This document shows, piece by piece, positions 24,573-32,296 of a stretch of DNA of 64,000 bases. Source of the stretch: a bacterium (GTDB lineage: Bacteria > Actinomycetota > Acidimicrobiia > Acidimicrobiales > Bin134); contig JAPOVT010000055.1 of the NCBI GenBank assembly GCA_026708015.1, forward strand, positions 14,461 through 78,460. Reading direction: 5' to 3'. Below the pieces are notes generated by a model. The model was not told the DNA's origin, made no database searches, and saw nothing but the letters and a program-made list of their open reading frames with translations. Each line of letters begins with the position of its first letter. Positions within the stretch are counted from its first letter, which is position 1. The translations under genes were made by a program, and so were the position numbers.

Positions 24573-26094
24573 TGGAGCAGCTCCATGGATCGTGAACCAC
24601 TGTGACCGGCTCAGTCCGCATGAACAGCGCCTGGGCGACGATGCCGCCGGTAAGCGGCGGCCCCTGACCGGCCAAGTCGCACAGGGTGAGGGCGACCCTT
24701 CGCACCCGCTGGAATCCTCGGGCAGTAAGACGGCCCTCGGCAATGGAGTGGCTGAACAGGTTCTTGGCATCTGGGTCCAGGGGAGCGAATTGATCCAGGG
24801 CACCATCGGGCAGCTCGCTGTTGGAGGCCACGCCGCGGTCGCGGGCGACAGCTCGGGCCTGATCCACCCTGTCGCGAACCTGCGCCGAGGATTCACCCGG
24901 CGGGGCGTCGAAGAGATCGCTCACCTCCGGCCGGCCTACATGAATCCTCAGGTCAAATCGATCCAGGAGCGGTCCGCTCAGCCGCCGGGCGTAGCGCAAA
25001 CGGGCCACTGGCGTACACCGGCACATGCCTGGCTGTCCAAGCTCTCCGCATGGACACGGGTTCATCGCCCCGACCAATAGGAACCGAGCGGGAAATGTAG
25101 CCATGGCCGCAGCCCGGTTGACCCGAATCGACCCTTCTTCAAGGGGCTGGCGCAGCGCATCCAGGGCTTGGGGCCCGAACTCCCCCATCTCGTCCAGAAA
25201 CAGCACGCCCCCATGGGCGCAGCTGATCGCCCCAGGACGCAGAGTATGGCTCCCCCCGCCGACCAAGGCGATCATCGACGCCGAATGGTGGGGGGCCTGC
25301 CAAGGAGCTCGGCGAATCAAGCCCGAGGACGGCAAGTCCAAGCCAGCGGCGGAGTGCACCATTGTGGCCTCGATGGCGGTGTTCTCATCCAACGGGGGAA
25401 GCAGGCCGGGGAGCCGGCGGGCCAGCATGGTCTTGCCCGCTCCTGGAGGACCGATCAACAGCAAGTGGTGCCCACCGGCGGCAGCCACTTCCAATCCCAG
25501 ACGGGCCATGTGCTGTCCTCTCACATCAGCCAAATCCGCGCCGTCCTCCCGCAAGTCAGCCGACCCCAGCAGGGGCGGTTCCGGCCACGAGTCCTTGCCT
25601 CGGAGAGCGGCGACAAGCTCTGTCAGCGTGGTGGGCGCCCTTACCACAGGACCGTTGGCCAGCGCAGCCTCCGCGGCGCTCTCCGGAGCTACGACAATGG
25701 CGGCAGTCTCCAGAGAGCGCACCTGGGGCAGAACGCCGGGAACCGACCGGAGCCGTCCGTCGAGCCCCAGTTCGGCCAGAAAGGCCATATTCTCCACGGC
25801 ATCAGCAGGCAGTTGCTCATCGGCAACCAGAACTCCTATAGCGATGGCCAGGTCGAGACCAGAGCCTTCCTTGCGGATGCCCGAGGGAGCCAGGTTGACG
25901 GTGATGCGGCCCGGGGGCCAATCGACGCCGCTGGACAACAGCGCGGCGCGAACCCGGTCACGGGCCTCCCGGCAAGCGGCATCGGGCAAGCCCACCACCG
26001 TGAAGGTGGGCAAGCCCGACGACACGTGGACCTCCACGGAAACCGGATATCCGGTAATGCCGGCGAGAACGGAGGCGGGAATGGTTGCAAGCAC
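24559..26094 (-). CDS. comM: ComM / YifB family Mg-chelatase-like AAA+ protein
   Basis: ComM is a hexameric AAA+ helicase that aids branch migration when transforming DNA is integrated. The 511-residue protein has an N-terminal Lon-like domain (FTVVGLPDAACREARDRV), Walker A GPPGAGKTMLARRLPG (about residue 217), Walker B LFLDEMGEF and a Cys-rich insert (NPCPCGELGQPGMCRC) typical of the family. A C-terminal chelatase domain (RGFQRVRRVALTLCDL) closes it. The start is GTG. It overlaps dprA, a common pairing. Confidence 0.93.
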   Translation of the reverse strand: MLATIPASVLAGITGYPVSVEVHVSSGLPTFTVVGLPDAACREARDRVRAALLSSGVDWPPGRITVNLAPSGIRKEGSGLDLAIAIGVLVADEQLPADAVENMAFLAELGLDGRLRSVPGVLPQVRSLETAAIVVAPESAAEAALANGPVVRAPTTLTELVAALRGKDSWPEPPLLGSADLREDGADLADVRGQHMARLGLEVAAAGGHHLLLIGPPGAGKTMLARRLPGLLPPLDENTAIEATMVHSAAGLDLPSSGLIRRAPWQAPHHSASMIALVGGGSHTLRPGAISCAHGGVLFLDEMGEFGPQALDALRQPLEEGSIRVNRAAAMATFPARFLLVGAMNPCPCGELGQPGMCRCTPVARLRYARRLSGPLLDRFDLRIHVGRPEVSDLFDAPPGESSAQVRDRVDQARAVARDRGVASNSELPDGALDQFAPLDPDAKNLFSHSIAEGRLTARGFQRVRRVALTLCDLAGQGPPLTGGIVAQALFMRTEPVTVVHDPWSCSSARR

Positions 26095-26108
26095 GGCGAG
26101 TGCTTTCT

Positions 26109-26124
26109 CGAGGATGATTCCTCG
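26109..26124 (-). promoter_or_regulatory. Short hairpin in the comM leader
   Basis: CGAGGA (26109-26114) and TCCTCG (26119-26124) form a perfect 6-bp stem with a TGAT loop, 15-30 bases before the comM start. No U-run follows on the minus strand. It could affect access to the start region. The rest of the 133-bp gap shows no clear promoter. Confidence 0.2.
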
Positions 26125-26227
26125 TGCCTGAAGAGAGACCCGTTTCGCTGGTCACGAGCGTTCTCCGACCATAGCCACAGCCGGTGACAACTTCACCGTC
26201 TTCGGCAGTCCGGAGGGACAGATCCCC

Positions 26228-26605
26228 TCAGAGCACCTCGTTGATATAGCGGAGGACCGCGTCGATTTCGTCCGAGGTCAACAGGCCGCTGAAACCCGGC
26301 ATGCGGTTCTTCCCCTCTGAGACCACGGCGACAGCTCCGTTGGGATCAGGATATTCCTGCAACAGCCGACCACGGTTCAGGCGGGGACCGTCGCCGGTCC
26401 CGCTGCCATCGGCTCCGTGGCAAGACGCGCACCGGTCAACGAACACTCCCCGTCCGGCCACCAACACGGGATCGGGGGTCCCATCGGGACCAGCCTCCAC
26501 CTCAGGAGAGAAACCCGACCCGCATCCGACGCCTACCGCCGAGAACAAGGCCAAAACCACAACCCAAACGACAACGGCTTTCCTTGCAGCCACCAGTGGG
26601 AACAT
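26228..26605 (-). CDS. Membrane-anchored c-type cytochrome (single haem)
   Basis: The 125-residue protein has one N-terminal hydrophobic segment (AVVVWVVVLALFSAVGVGCG), then a mono-haem cytochrome c domain with CASCHG (CxxCH) and a distal Met in NRMPGFSG. The domain ends SDEIDAVLRYINEVL, typical of small class I cytochromes. Cys after the hydrophobic segment suggests a lipoprotein, although the lipobox is imperfect. It would act outside the membrane as an electron carrier; no partner oxidase or dehydrogenase is in the window. I chose the ATG at 26605; an upstream in-frame start adds nine residues. Confidence 0.82.
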   Translation of the reverse strand: MFPLVAARKAVVVWVVVLALFSAVGVGCGSGFSPEVEAGPDGTPDPVLVAGRGVFVDRCASCHGADGSGTGDGPRLNRGRLLQEYPDPNGAVAVVSEGKNRMPGFSGLLTSDEIDAVLRYINEVL

Positions 26606-26724
26606 ACTGGGATATCGGCTTCGATCCCACACGAAAGCAGCGTCGGACTCGATTCGACTACTGGTACGTGGCCGCGGGTGTGCTGGTTTGCGTCGGGCTG
26701 ATTCTGTGGGCCTTGCTGGGCTGA
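26596..26724 (+). CDS. Candidate small single-pass membrane protein (42 aa)
   Basis: A plus-strand frame from GTG 26596 to TGA 26724 encodes 42 residues. It has a polar basic start (GFDPTRKQRRTRFDYWYVAA) and then a membrane helix (GVLVCVGLILWALLG) that ends at the stop. The basic-then-hydrophobic layout and GC-rich third positions look like a real tiny membrane protein. It exactly fills the gap between the cytochrome and yraN genes. There is no clear ribosome-binding site, and the start overlaps the divergent cytochrome start by 10 bp, so translation might be leaderless or begin elsewhere. Function is unknown. Confidence 0.5.
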   Translation: MGTYWDIGFDPTRKQRRTRFDYWYVAAGVLVCVGLILWALLG

Positions 26725-26731
26725 CTGCGAC

Positions 26732-27076
26732 CTAGAACGCCGCTTCGATCACCCGCAGCTCGCGCCCCATCACCTCGGCAACGTCGAATCGAAGCTGCAC
26801 TGGTCCTGACCGCTCCTGCTCGGCCAACCACTGGGCAGCCAATCGGCGTATCCGACGCTGCTTCTGCCATCCAACGGCCTCGGCGGGAGTGCCGAACGCC
26901 AGCGACGTCCGAGTCTTCACCTCACATACGGCAACGATCGACCCCCGCTGCACGATCACATCCAATTCGCCCCTGCTGCACCGCCAGTTGCGGTCGAGAA
27001 CCTGAAACCCCTGGCGGCGATACCACCGCACCACTCGGTCTTCGCCCCAACGGCCCAGCGCCTGTCTGTATGCCAT
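26732..27076 (-). CDS. UPF0102 (YraN-like) nuclease-fold protein
   Basis: This 114-residue protein belongs to the YraN family. It begins YRQALGRWGEDRVVRWYRRQG and has the PD-(D/E)xK-like core GELDVIVQRG followed by VCEVKTRT, which carry the Asp, Glu and Lys of the nuclease fold. The family is widespread and usually found near rplS and comM, as here. Its role is unproven; a DNA or Holliday-junction link is often suggested. I chose the ATG at 27076 (MAYRQALG), as the longer frame adds 46 non-family residues and overlaps rplS. Confidence 0.88.
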   Translation of the reverse strand: MAYRQALGRWGEDRVVRWYRRQGFQVLDRNWRCSRGELDVIVQRGSIVAVCEVKTRTSLAFGTPAEAVGWQKQRRIRRLAAQWLAEQERSGPVQLRFDVAEVMGRELRVIEAAF

Positions 27077-27122
27077 GCCTGCACCGTAAACACGGTGGGT
27101 GACAATTTGGCCAAGGGCTTGG

Positions 27123-27467
27123 CTAGAAGCGCTTCTCCTTGACCCGGGCGGCCCGACCAATCCGATCTCGCAGGTAGTAGAGCTTGGCTCGGCGCACATC
27201 GCCGCGGGCTCCAACCTCGATCTTGGCGATGATGGGCGAGTGAACCGGAAAAGTGCGCTCTACTCCCACACCGAAGCTGACCTTTCGAACGGTGAATGTC
27301 TCCCGTATTCCGCTGCCCTGTCGGCGGATGACCACTCCCTCGAATATCTGGACCCGCTCGCGGCTGCCCTCCACCACCCGGACATGGACCTTCACCGCGT
27401 CGCCGGGGCTGAACTCAGGAATGTCAGAGCGTCTGGTATCGCGATCAACGATGTCGGTGGGATTCAT
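27123..27467 (-). CDS. rplS: 50S ribosomal protein L19
   Basis: L19 lies at the 30S-50S interface. The 114-residue sequence has the usual [43 protein letters not shown] (split across about residues 40-62), [13 protein letters not shown] and [20 protein letters not shown]. It follows trmD in the conserved rpsP-rimM-trmD-rplS order, separated by a 73-bp gap that holds a perfect TATAAT on the coding strand. The ATG start is at 27467, with a modest AAGAGGCG before it. Confidence 0.97.
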   Translation of the reverse strand: MNPTDIVDRDTRRSDIPEFSPGDAVKVHVRVVEGSRERVQIFEGVVIRRQGSGIRETFTVRKVSFGVGVERTFPVHSPIIAKIEVGARGDVRRAKLYYLRDRIGRAARVKEKRF

Positions 27468-27524
27468 GGCACGCCTCTTGTGAGTACTTCAGCGCCCAAC
27501 TCTGGCATCGGGGCGCGACGAGAA

Positions 27525-27530
27525 ATTATA
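27525..27530 (-). promoter_or_regulatory. Perfect TATAAT -10 box upstream of rplS
   Basis: On the minus strand the bases read TATAAT, an exact -10 consensus, 58 bases before the rplS ATG and just after the trmD stop. The only nearby -35 candidate, TTCGGC, is weak and 19 bases away. In a GC-rich genome an exact TATAAT in an intergenic gap is unlikely to be chance. It suggests an internal promoter for rplS. Confidence 0.45.
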
Positions 27531-27540
27531 TCCGGCCCGT

Positions 27541-28263
27541 TTATGAAAGGCCGAACTCATCTAGGAGCGATCGCTCCTCGTCGCTCAGGCCGCCCCGGGC
27601 GTCGACGAGGTCGGGCCGCAAGGCCACCGTCCGGGCGAGGGATTGGGCCTTCCGCCAGCGCTCTACACGGCCGTGATCTCCCGACAACAGCACGTCCGGC
27701 ACCGGCCAGCCCCTGAATTCCGCAGGCCGGGTGTAGTGGGGATACTCCAACAACCCGTCGCTGAAGGAGTCCTCGGCGGACGAAAGCTCGTTTCCCAACA
27801 CGCCGGGGACCAGCCGCCCGACGGTCTCGATTACCGCCATGGCCCCGAATTCCCCTCCGGCCAATACGAAGTCGCCCATTGACAGCTCATCGTCCACAAG
27901 ATGATCTCGAACTCGCTGGTCTACCCCTTCATAACGACCGCACAACAGTGAGAATCCCTCTCCGGAGGCCAGCTCGCGGGCAATGGTCTGATCGAATCGG
28001 CGGCCAGCGGGACCGAGAAGAAACAGGGGACGGGGGGGATCGGCCTGCTCCACCGCTCTGAACAATGGCTCCGGCATCATCACCATTCCCGCACCGCCTC
28101 CGAATGGGGCGTCGTCCACTGAGCGATGGGGGTCGCCCGCACCAGCCCGCAGATCGTGAATCCGAACGACAAGGCGGCCCTGCTCCACCCCCCTGCCGAT
28201 CACCCCGAAGTCCAAGAACTCCTCGAACATCGAGGGAAAGATGGTGAATACGTCGACTCTCAT
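27541..28263 (-). CDS. trmD: tRNA (guanine(37)-N1)-methyltransferase
   Basis: TrmD makes m1G37 next to the anticodon, preventing frameshifts. The SPOUT-family knot is seen in LLCGRYEGVDQRV and DFVLAGGEFGAMAVIE. The N-terminus MRVDVFTIFPSMFEEF and the ending block PHYTRPAEFRGWPVPDVLLSGDH (split across about residues 188-210) are typical. I chose the ATG at 28263 because the family starts there; the longer TTG start overlaps the rimM stop. Product of 240 residues. Confidence 0.96.
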   Translation of the reverse strand: MRVDVFTIFPSMFEEFLDFGVIGRGVEQGRLVVRIHDLRAGAGDPHRSVDDAPFGGGAGMVMMPEPLFRAVEQADPPRPLFLLGPAGRRFDQTIARELASGEGFSLLCGRYEGVDQRVRDHLVDDELSMGDFVLAGGEFGAMAVIETVGRLVPGVLGNELSSAEDSFSDGLLEYPHYTRPAEFRGWPVPDVLLSGDHGRVERWRKAQSLARTVALRPDLVDARGGLSDEERSLLDEFGLS

Positions 28264-28277
28264 GGCTCGTTGAACCC

Positions 28278-28742
28278 TCAAGTCTCGTCGAACAGGCCGC
28301 TCGGGACATCCACGATCAGCCGATCCCCGGACTGCTCGACAAGAAAGGTAAGCGGGACCAAGGCGCCGGACTCCGAAACCAGCAGATCGCTGGCCGGATT
28401 CTGCTGCACTGCCTCAACCCTCCCCCGCTCTGTGCCGTCGGTCTCACAGATCATCTTGCCGATCAACTCGTGAACCCAAAGCTCGTCGGGATCGAAAATG
28501 GGCGAGGCCCGAAGCACCTGACCCCGCAGACACTCGGCAGCGTCCCGGCCCAAAACCTCGGCAAACTGAACTATCCATCGGCGCTGGAAGGCCCGGGCCT
28601 CCACCACCGTGAGCGGACCGGAATCGGACGTCAGCACCGATCCGGCTTCGAGGCGTTCGGTGCGGTTGGTCCAGAGCGTGACCACCGTCTCCCCCCGGAC
28701 CCCGTGGGCCCGGTCGATACGGCCTACCTCAAGTTGAGACAC
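28278..28742 (-). CDS. rimM: Ribosome maturation factor RimM
   Basis: RimM binds S19 and helps 30S head maturation. The 154-residue protein has the N-terminal barrel (LEVGRIDRAHGVRGETVV) and the C-terminal PRC-barrel part (ELWVHELIGKMICETDGTERGRV; LLVDVPSGLF-like end). It lies between khpA (29-bp gap) and trmD, the conserved order. It starts with GTG. Confidence 0.94.
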   Translation of the reverse strand: MSQLEVGRIDRAHGVRGETVVTLWTNRTERLEAGSVLTSDSGPLTVVEARAFQRRWIVQFAEVLGRDAAECLRGQVLRASPIFDPDELWVHELIGKMICETDGTERGRVEAVQQNPASDLLVSESGALVPLTFLVEQSGDRLIVDVPSGLFDET

Positions 28743-28771
28743 ACCACTAGCCGAGGGGGCACGCCCGCCGG

Positions 28772-29182
28772 TCAGTCGACGAATTCAACGTCGATGGAAC
28801 TGCCGTCTTTGCTAGCCGCAGCCCGCACCAGCGTGCGAATGGAGTTGGCTACCCGGCCCCGGCGTCCGATAACCCGGCCCATGTCCCCTTCGGCCACCGT
28901 GACCTCCAGCGTGACCGAACCCTGACGCTCGACTATTTCCACTTCCACGTCGTCGGGGTTCTCCACCACCGACTTGACCAGGAATTCCAAGACATTTCGA
29001 GCGGTTGGGACTTCGATGGTGTTGATGTCGTCATCCTCGTCGAAATCGTCGTCCTCGAAGTCTTCGCGGTAGTCGTCGTCCTCGAAGTCGTCGTTCCTGA
29101 CATCTTCGTTCACAGGGACCTCGTTCTCAGGATCGTCGTTCATAGCGTCGTCGCCTTCGGCGTCAAAGTCGGTGTCGCTCAC
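28772..29182 (-). CDS. khpA: KH-domain RNA-binding protein KhpA with acidic N-terminal extension
   Basis: Residues 60-136 are a typical KhpA single KH domain: RNVLEFLVKSVVENPDDV and GRVIGRRGRVANSIRTLV, where GRRG is the GXXG loop. KhpA partners KhpB/Jag and binds many RNAs. The first 58 or so residues are almost wholly Asp, Glu and Asn and are not part of the family; normal length is about 76-80. The long GTG start is supported by its 4-bp overlap (GTGA) with the rpsP stop. An in-frame ATG at codon 14 is another choice. The acidic arm could modulate RNA binding (inference). Confidence 0.9.
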   Translation of the reverse strand: MSDTDFDAEGDDAMNDDPENEVPVNEDVRNDDFEDDDYREDFEDDDFDEDDDINTIEVPTARNVLEFLVKSVVENPDDVEVEIVERQGSVTLEVTVAEGDMGRVIGRRGRVANSIRTLVRAAASKDGSSIDVEFVD

Positions 29183-29775
29183 GATTCCCCGTCCTCGGCC
29201 TTCTCAGCGTCTTCCTCTGCGGCCTCCTCAGCCTCAGCTGTTTCAGCGTTTGAGTCTGACTCTTCCTCTGCGGATGCGGCTTCGGAATCCTCACCAGGCT
29301 CGGACCCTGCATCGGGCACCTCCGCCAAGGCATCTTCGGCTGGGGCATCCACCGCCTCCGCCGAGGCATCTTCGGCTGGGGCATCCACCGCCTCCGCCGA
29401 GGCATCTTCGGCTGGGGCATCCACCGCCTCCGCCGAGGCATCTTCGGCTGGGGCATCCACCGCCTCCGCCGAGGCGGCCTTGGTCACTTTCGCCGGTACA
29501 CTGATCGCGGGGGCGGCTTCTCCGGTGAACTCTTCCCACGCACCCGATATAACCAGCAGCTTCTGCACCCGCTCGCTGGGTTGGGCGCCATGGCGAAGCC
29601 AGTGCAGGGCCCGTTCGTTGTCGATCTCGATCAGAGACGGCTCCTGGCGAGGGTTGTAGGTGCCCACAATCTCGATGAATCGCCCATTTCGGGCCTTGCG
29701 GGAGTCGGCGGCCACCACGCGGTACGTGGGCTGCTTCTTCTTGCCCATCCGCATCAGCCGGAGTTTTACTGCCAC
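29179..29775 (-). CDS. rpsP: 30S ribosomal protein S16 with long repetitive tail
   Basis: The first 85 residues are a normal S16 (VKLRLMRMGKKKQPTYRVV, RFIEIVGTYNPRQEPS, WLRHGAQPSERVQKLL). The following 110 residues form an Ala/Asp/Glu acidic tail, including identical 12-residue copies (DAPAEDASAEAV). Typical S16 is 80-120 residues. The start is GTG. S16 binds 16S rRNA near the 5' domain and speeds 30S assembly; the tail would extend into solvent (inference). It heads the rpsP-khpA-rimM-trmD-rplS series. Confidence 0.95.
   Translation of the reverse strand: MAVKLRLMRMGKKKQPTYRVVAADSRKARNGRFIEIVGTYNPRQEPSLIEIDNERALHWLRHGAQPSERVQKLLVISGAWEEFTGEAAPAISVPAKVTKAASAEAVDAPAEDASAEAVDAPAEDASAEAVDAPAEDASAEAVDAPAEDALAEVPDAGSEPGEDSEAASAEEESDSNAETAEAEEAAEEDAEKAEDGES
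29317..29479 (-). repeat. 36-bp tandem repeats in the rpsP tail
   Basis: Identical 36-bp units lie at 29345-29380, 29381-29416 and 29417-29452. A partial fourth unit runs from 29453 and a diverged copy lies before 29345. Each encodes 12 acidic residues and keeps the frame. It is the same kind of expansion as in rpsB, but with an unrelated unit length. Confidence 0.93.
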
Positions 29776-29913
29776 TAGCCGGTCAGCCCTTCTGTCTACT
29801 TGGGTCCATTGGACGTTCTGAGCCCAATTGGCCCGTCATCAGTGCCGGTGCAGGCACGAACCGGCGCCGACCGCCGGAATGGGCAAACTCTACCCGCCCA
29901 AAATCCCTACGGG

Positions 29914-31344
29914 CTACCTCAGGGATGAGAGATCGAATTCCCCGTCCTCCAACCCCGGCAGGGTCAGCTTGGGCTTTCCCGGTTTCCTCTGCTGGCCACC
30001 CGGCGGGGTCACCCGACTGCCCTTTCGACCCTTCTTGGACTTCTTGCGGCCCGAACCCGGCCCTTTGCCCCCCATTCGCTTCATCATCCGCTGCACCTCG
30101 CTGAACTGACGCAGGAGTTGGGAGACCTCGGAGGGCCGAGTACCGGAGCCGGCGGCGATCCTCTGCCGGCGAGAGCCGTCAACGATCCGGGGGGTAGCCC
30201 GCTCCTGCGGGGTCATCGAGCAGATGATGGCCTCGACCTGGGCGATCTGATCATCCTCGATCTCAGCATTGCGCAATTCGGGAGATACGCCGGGGAGCAT
30301 TCCCACGAGATTCTGGAGCGAGCCCATCTTCTTGAGCTGGCGCATCTGCTCCAGGAAGTCCGCCAGCGTGAACTCCCCCTCCAGCAGCTTGGCCGCGGTT
30401 GCCTCGGCCTCGGCCTCCTCGTAGACCTGCTCGGCCTTCTCCACCAGGGTCAAGACATCGCCCATGCCGAGAATCCGGCTGGCAACCCGGTCGGGGTGGA
30501 ACAGCTCGAACTCGTCGATCTTCTCACCGGTGGAGGAGAAGGCGATGGGCCGGCCCACCACCTCTTTCACCGACAGCGCGGCGCCGCCGCGGGCATCGCC
30601 GTCCACTTTGGTGAGGATCACCCCGTCGAGCTCCAGAATCTCATGGAACGACTCTGCCGTGGTCACCGCGTCCTGACCGGTCATGGCGTCGACCACCAAG
30701 AAGGTGTAGTGGGGCTCGATGGCGTCGGATATCCGTCCGACCTGGTCCATCATCTCCTGGTCGATGGCCAGCCGACCGGCGGTGTCGCATATCACCACGT
30801 CGCGGTTGGCTGCCACCGCTTCAGCAACCCCCTGTCGGGCTACTGCTACGGGGTCGGAGGGCTCGCTGAACACCGGTACCTCAATGGAGGCCCCCAGGGT
30901 GCGGAGCTGCTCTACCGCAGCCGGACGCTGCAAATCGGCGCCCACCAGCATCGGGTTGCGACCCTGCTGTTTGAACCAGGAGGCAAGCTTGGCCGCGTTG
31001 GTGGTCTTGCCCGAGCCTTGAAGCCCGGCCAACAGCACCACCGTGGGAGCCTTGGCCGGATGGGAGATTTCCAGGGTTTCACCGCCCAGGGCGGCAATCA
31101 GCTCCTCATGGACGAACTTGATCACCTGCTGGACCGGGTTCAGTGCCTTGTGAACCTCAGCCCCCACACACCGCTGGCGGACCCTGTCCTGAAAGCCCCG
31201 GACCACATGGAGGTTGACGTCGGCCTCCAACAGGGCCAAGCGGATCTCCCGCAGCACCTCGTCGACGTCGCTCTCCCGCAAGATCCCCAGACCCCGCATG
31301 CGCTTGAAAATGCCCTCGAACCGGTTGCTCAGCGTGTCGAACAT
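29914..31344 (-). CDS. ffh: Signal recognition particle protein Ffh (SRP54)
   Basis: Ffh with 4.5S RNA recognises signal sequences of membrane and exported proteins. The NG domain has GLQGSGKTTNAAKLASW (G1), DTAGRL (G3) and TKVDGDARGG (G4), and the Met-rich M domain has MGSLQNLVGMLPG and VQRMMKRMGGKG. The 476 residues end in a basic tail. It lies 58 bp after ftsY, so both halves of the targeting system are co-located. No SRP RNA gene was recognised in the window. Confidence 0.97.
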   Translation of the reverse strand: MFDTLSNRFEGIFKRMRGLGILRESDVDEVLREIRLALLEADVNLHVVRGFQDRVRQRCVGAEVHKALNPVQQVIKFVHEELIAALGGETLEISHPAKAPTVVLLAGLQGSGKTTNAAKLASWFKQQGRNPMLVGADLQRPAAVEQLRTLGASIEVPVFSEPSDPVAVARQGVAEAVAANRDVVICDTAGRLAIDQEMMDQVGRISDAIEPHYTFLVVDAMTGQDAVTTAESFHEILELDGVILTKVDGDARGGAALSVKEVVGRPIAFSSTGEKIDEFELFHPDRVASRILGMGDVLTLVEKAEQVYEEAEAEATAAKLLEGEFTLADFLEQMRQLKKMGSLQNLVGMLPGVSPELRNAEIEDDQIAQVEAIICSMTPQERATPRIVDGSRRQRIAAGSGTRPSEVSQLLRQFSEVQRMMKRMGGKGPGSGRKKSKKGRKGSRVTPPGGQQRKPGKPKLTLPGLEDGEFDLSSLR

Positions 31345-31402
31345 GGGCTGCCCAGACTACGCCCTTGTGCAACAGATTGGATATCCGACACGAAGGGAAG
31401 GG

Positions 31403-32290
31403 TTAGGAGAACAGGGCCTCGACATACTCGTCGGCATCGAATTCCACCAAGTCGGCTATGCCTTCCCCCAAGCCCACCAATTTCACCGGGATGTCCAGTT
31501 CATCTTGCACGGCCATGACGATGCCGCCCTTGGCCGACCCGTCGAGCTTGGTAAGGACCACCCCAGTCAGCTCAGCCGACTCGGTGAACTGGCGGGCTTG
31601 GGCCAGCCCGTTCTGGCCGGTGCTGGCGTCGATCACCAACAGCACCTCGGTGACCGTTCCCGGCCCCTTGCCGGCCACTCGGTGGATCTTGGCCAGCTCT
31701 TCCATCAAGTTGGCTCGGGTGTGCAGACGGCCGGCGGTATCGGCCATGACCAGCGGAACCCCTGAGGCGGCCGCGTGCTCGACGGCGTCGAAGATGACCG
31801 AGCTTGGATCTGCGCCTTCTGCGCCCCGCACCAGCTCGGCCCCTGATCGATCGGCCCACTGGCCAAGCTGCTCAGCGGCCGCGGCTCGAAACGTGTCCCC
31901 CGCGGCCAGCACCACCTTGCGTCCGCTTCGAACCTCCCGGTCGGCCAGCTTGCCGATGGTGGTGGTTTTGCCCACCCCGTTCACACCCACGAACAGCCAT
32001 ACCGCAGGGTTTCCCTCGGTACCCAGCTCAAGGTCTCGGCCCCCCAGATCTTCGGCTATCTGGGATTTCAGCAGGGCCACCAACTGCTCAGGATCGCTGA
32101 CCTTCTTCGCTTTAGCCTGCTCTTTGAGCCGATCCAGCAGCGCGGTGGTGGTGCCCACACCGGCGTCGGCCAGAATCAGCGCGTCCTCCAGTTCCTCCCA
32201 GGTGGCGTCGTCCACTCCCCGAGAAACCACCGAGGCCAAAAAACCCGAGAACGTCCCCCGAGCGGTGGGCCAGCGTCGGCGAGACACCAC
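31403..32290 (-). CDS. ftsY: Signal recognition particle receptor FtsY
   Basis: FtsY docks SRP-ribosome complexes at the membrane through its GTPase. The N domain (RWPTARGTFSGFLASVVSRG) is followed by the G domain with GVNGVGKTTTIGKLAD, DTAGRLHTRANLMEEL and TKLDGSAKGG. At 295 residues it lacks the long acidic or transmembrane A domain of many actinobacterial FtsY proteins. It lies 6 bp after the htrA stop and before ffh. The start at 32290 gives MVSRRRWP; a cytosolic, peripherally bound receptor is expected. Confidence 0.95.
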   Translation of the reverse strand: MVSRRRWPTARGTFSGFLASVVSRGVDDATWEELEDALILADAGVGTTTALLDRLKEQAKAKKVSDPEQLVALLKSQIAEDLGGRDLELGTEGNPAVWLFVGVNGVGKTTTIGKLADREVRSGRKVVLAAGDTFRAAAAEQLGQWADRSGAELVRGAEGADPSSVIFDAVEHAAASGVPLVMADTAGRLHTRANLMEELAKIHRVAGKGPGTVTEVLLVIDASTGQNGLAQARQFTESAELTGVVLTKLDGSAKGGIVMAVQDELDIPVKLVGLGEGIADLVEFDADEYVEALFS

Positions 32291-32296
32291 AAGACC

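Noticed and set aside
29317-29479. Possible CRISPR or mobile repeat (36-bp units)
   Set aside because: Units abut with no spacer and encode the S16 tail; there are no cas genes nearby.
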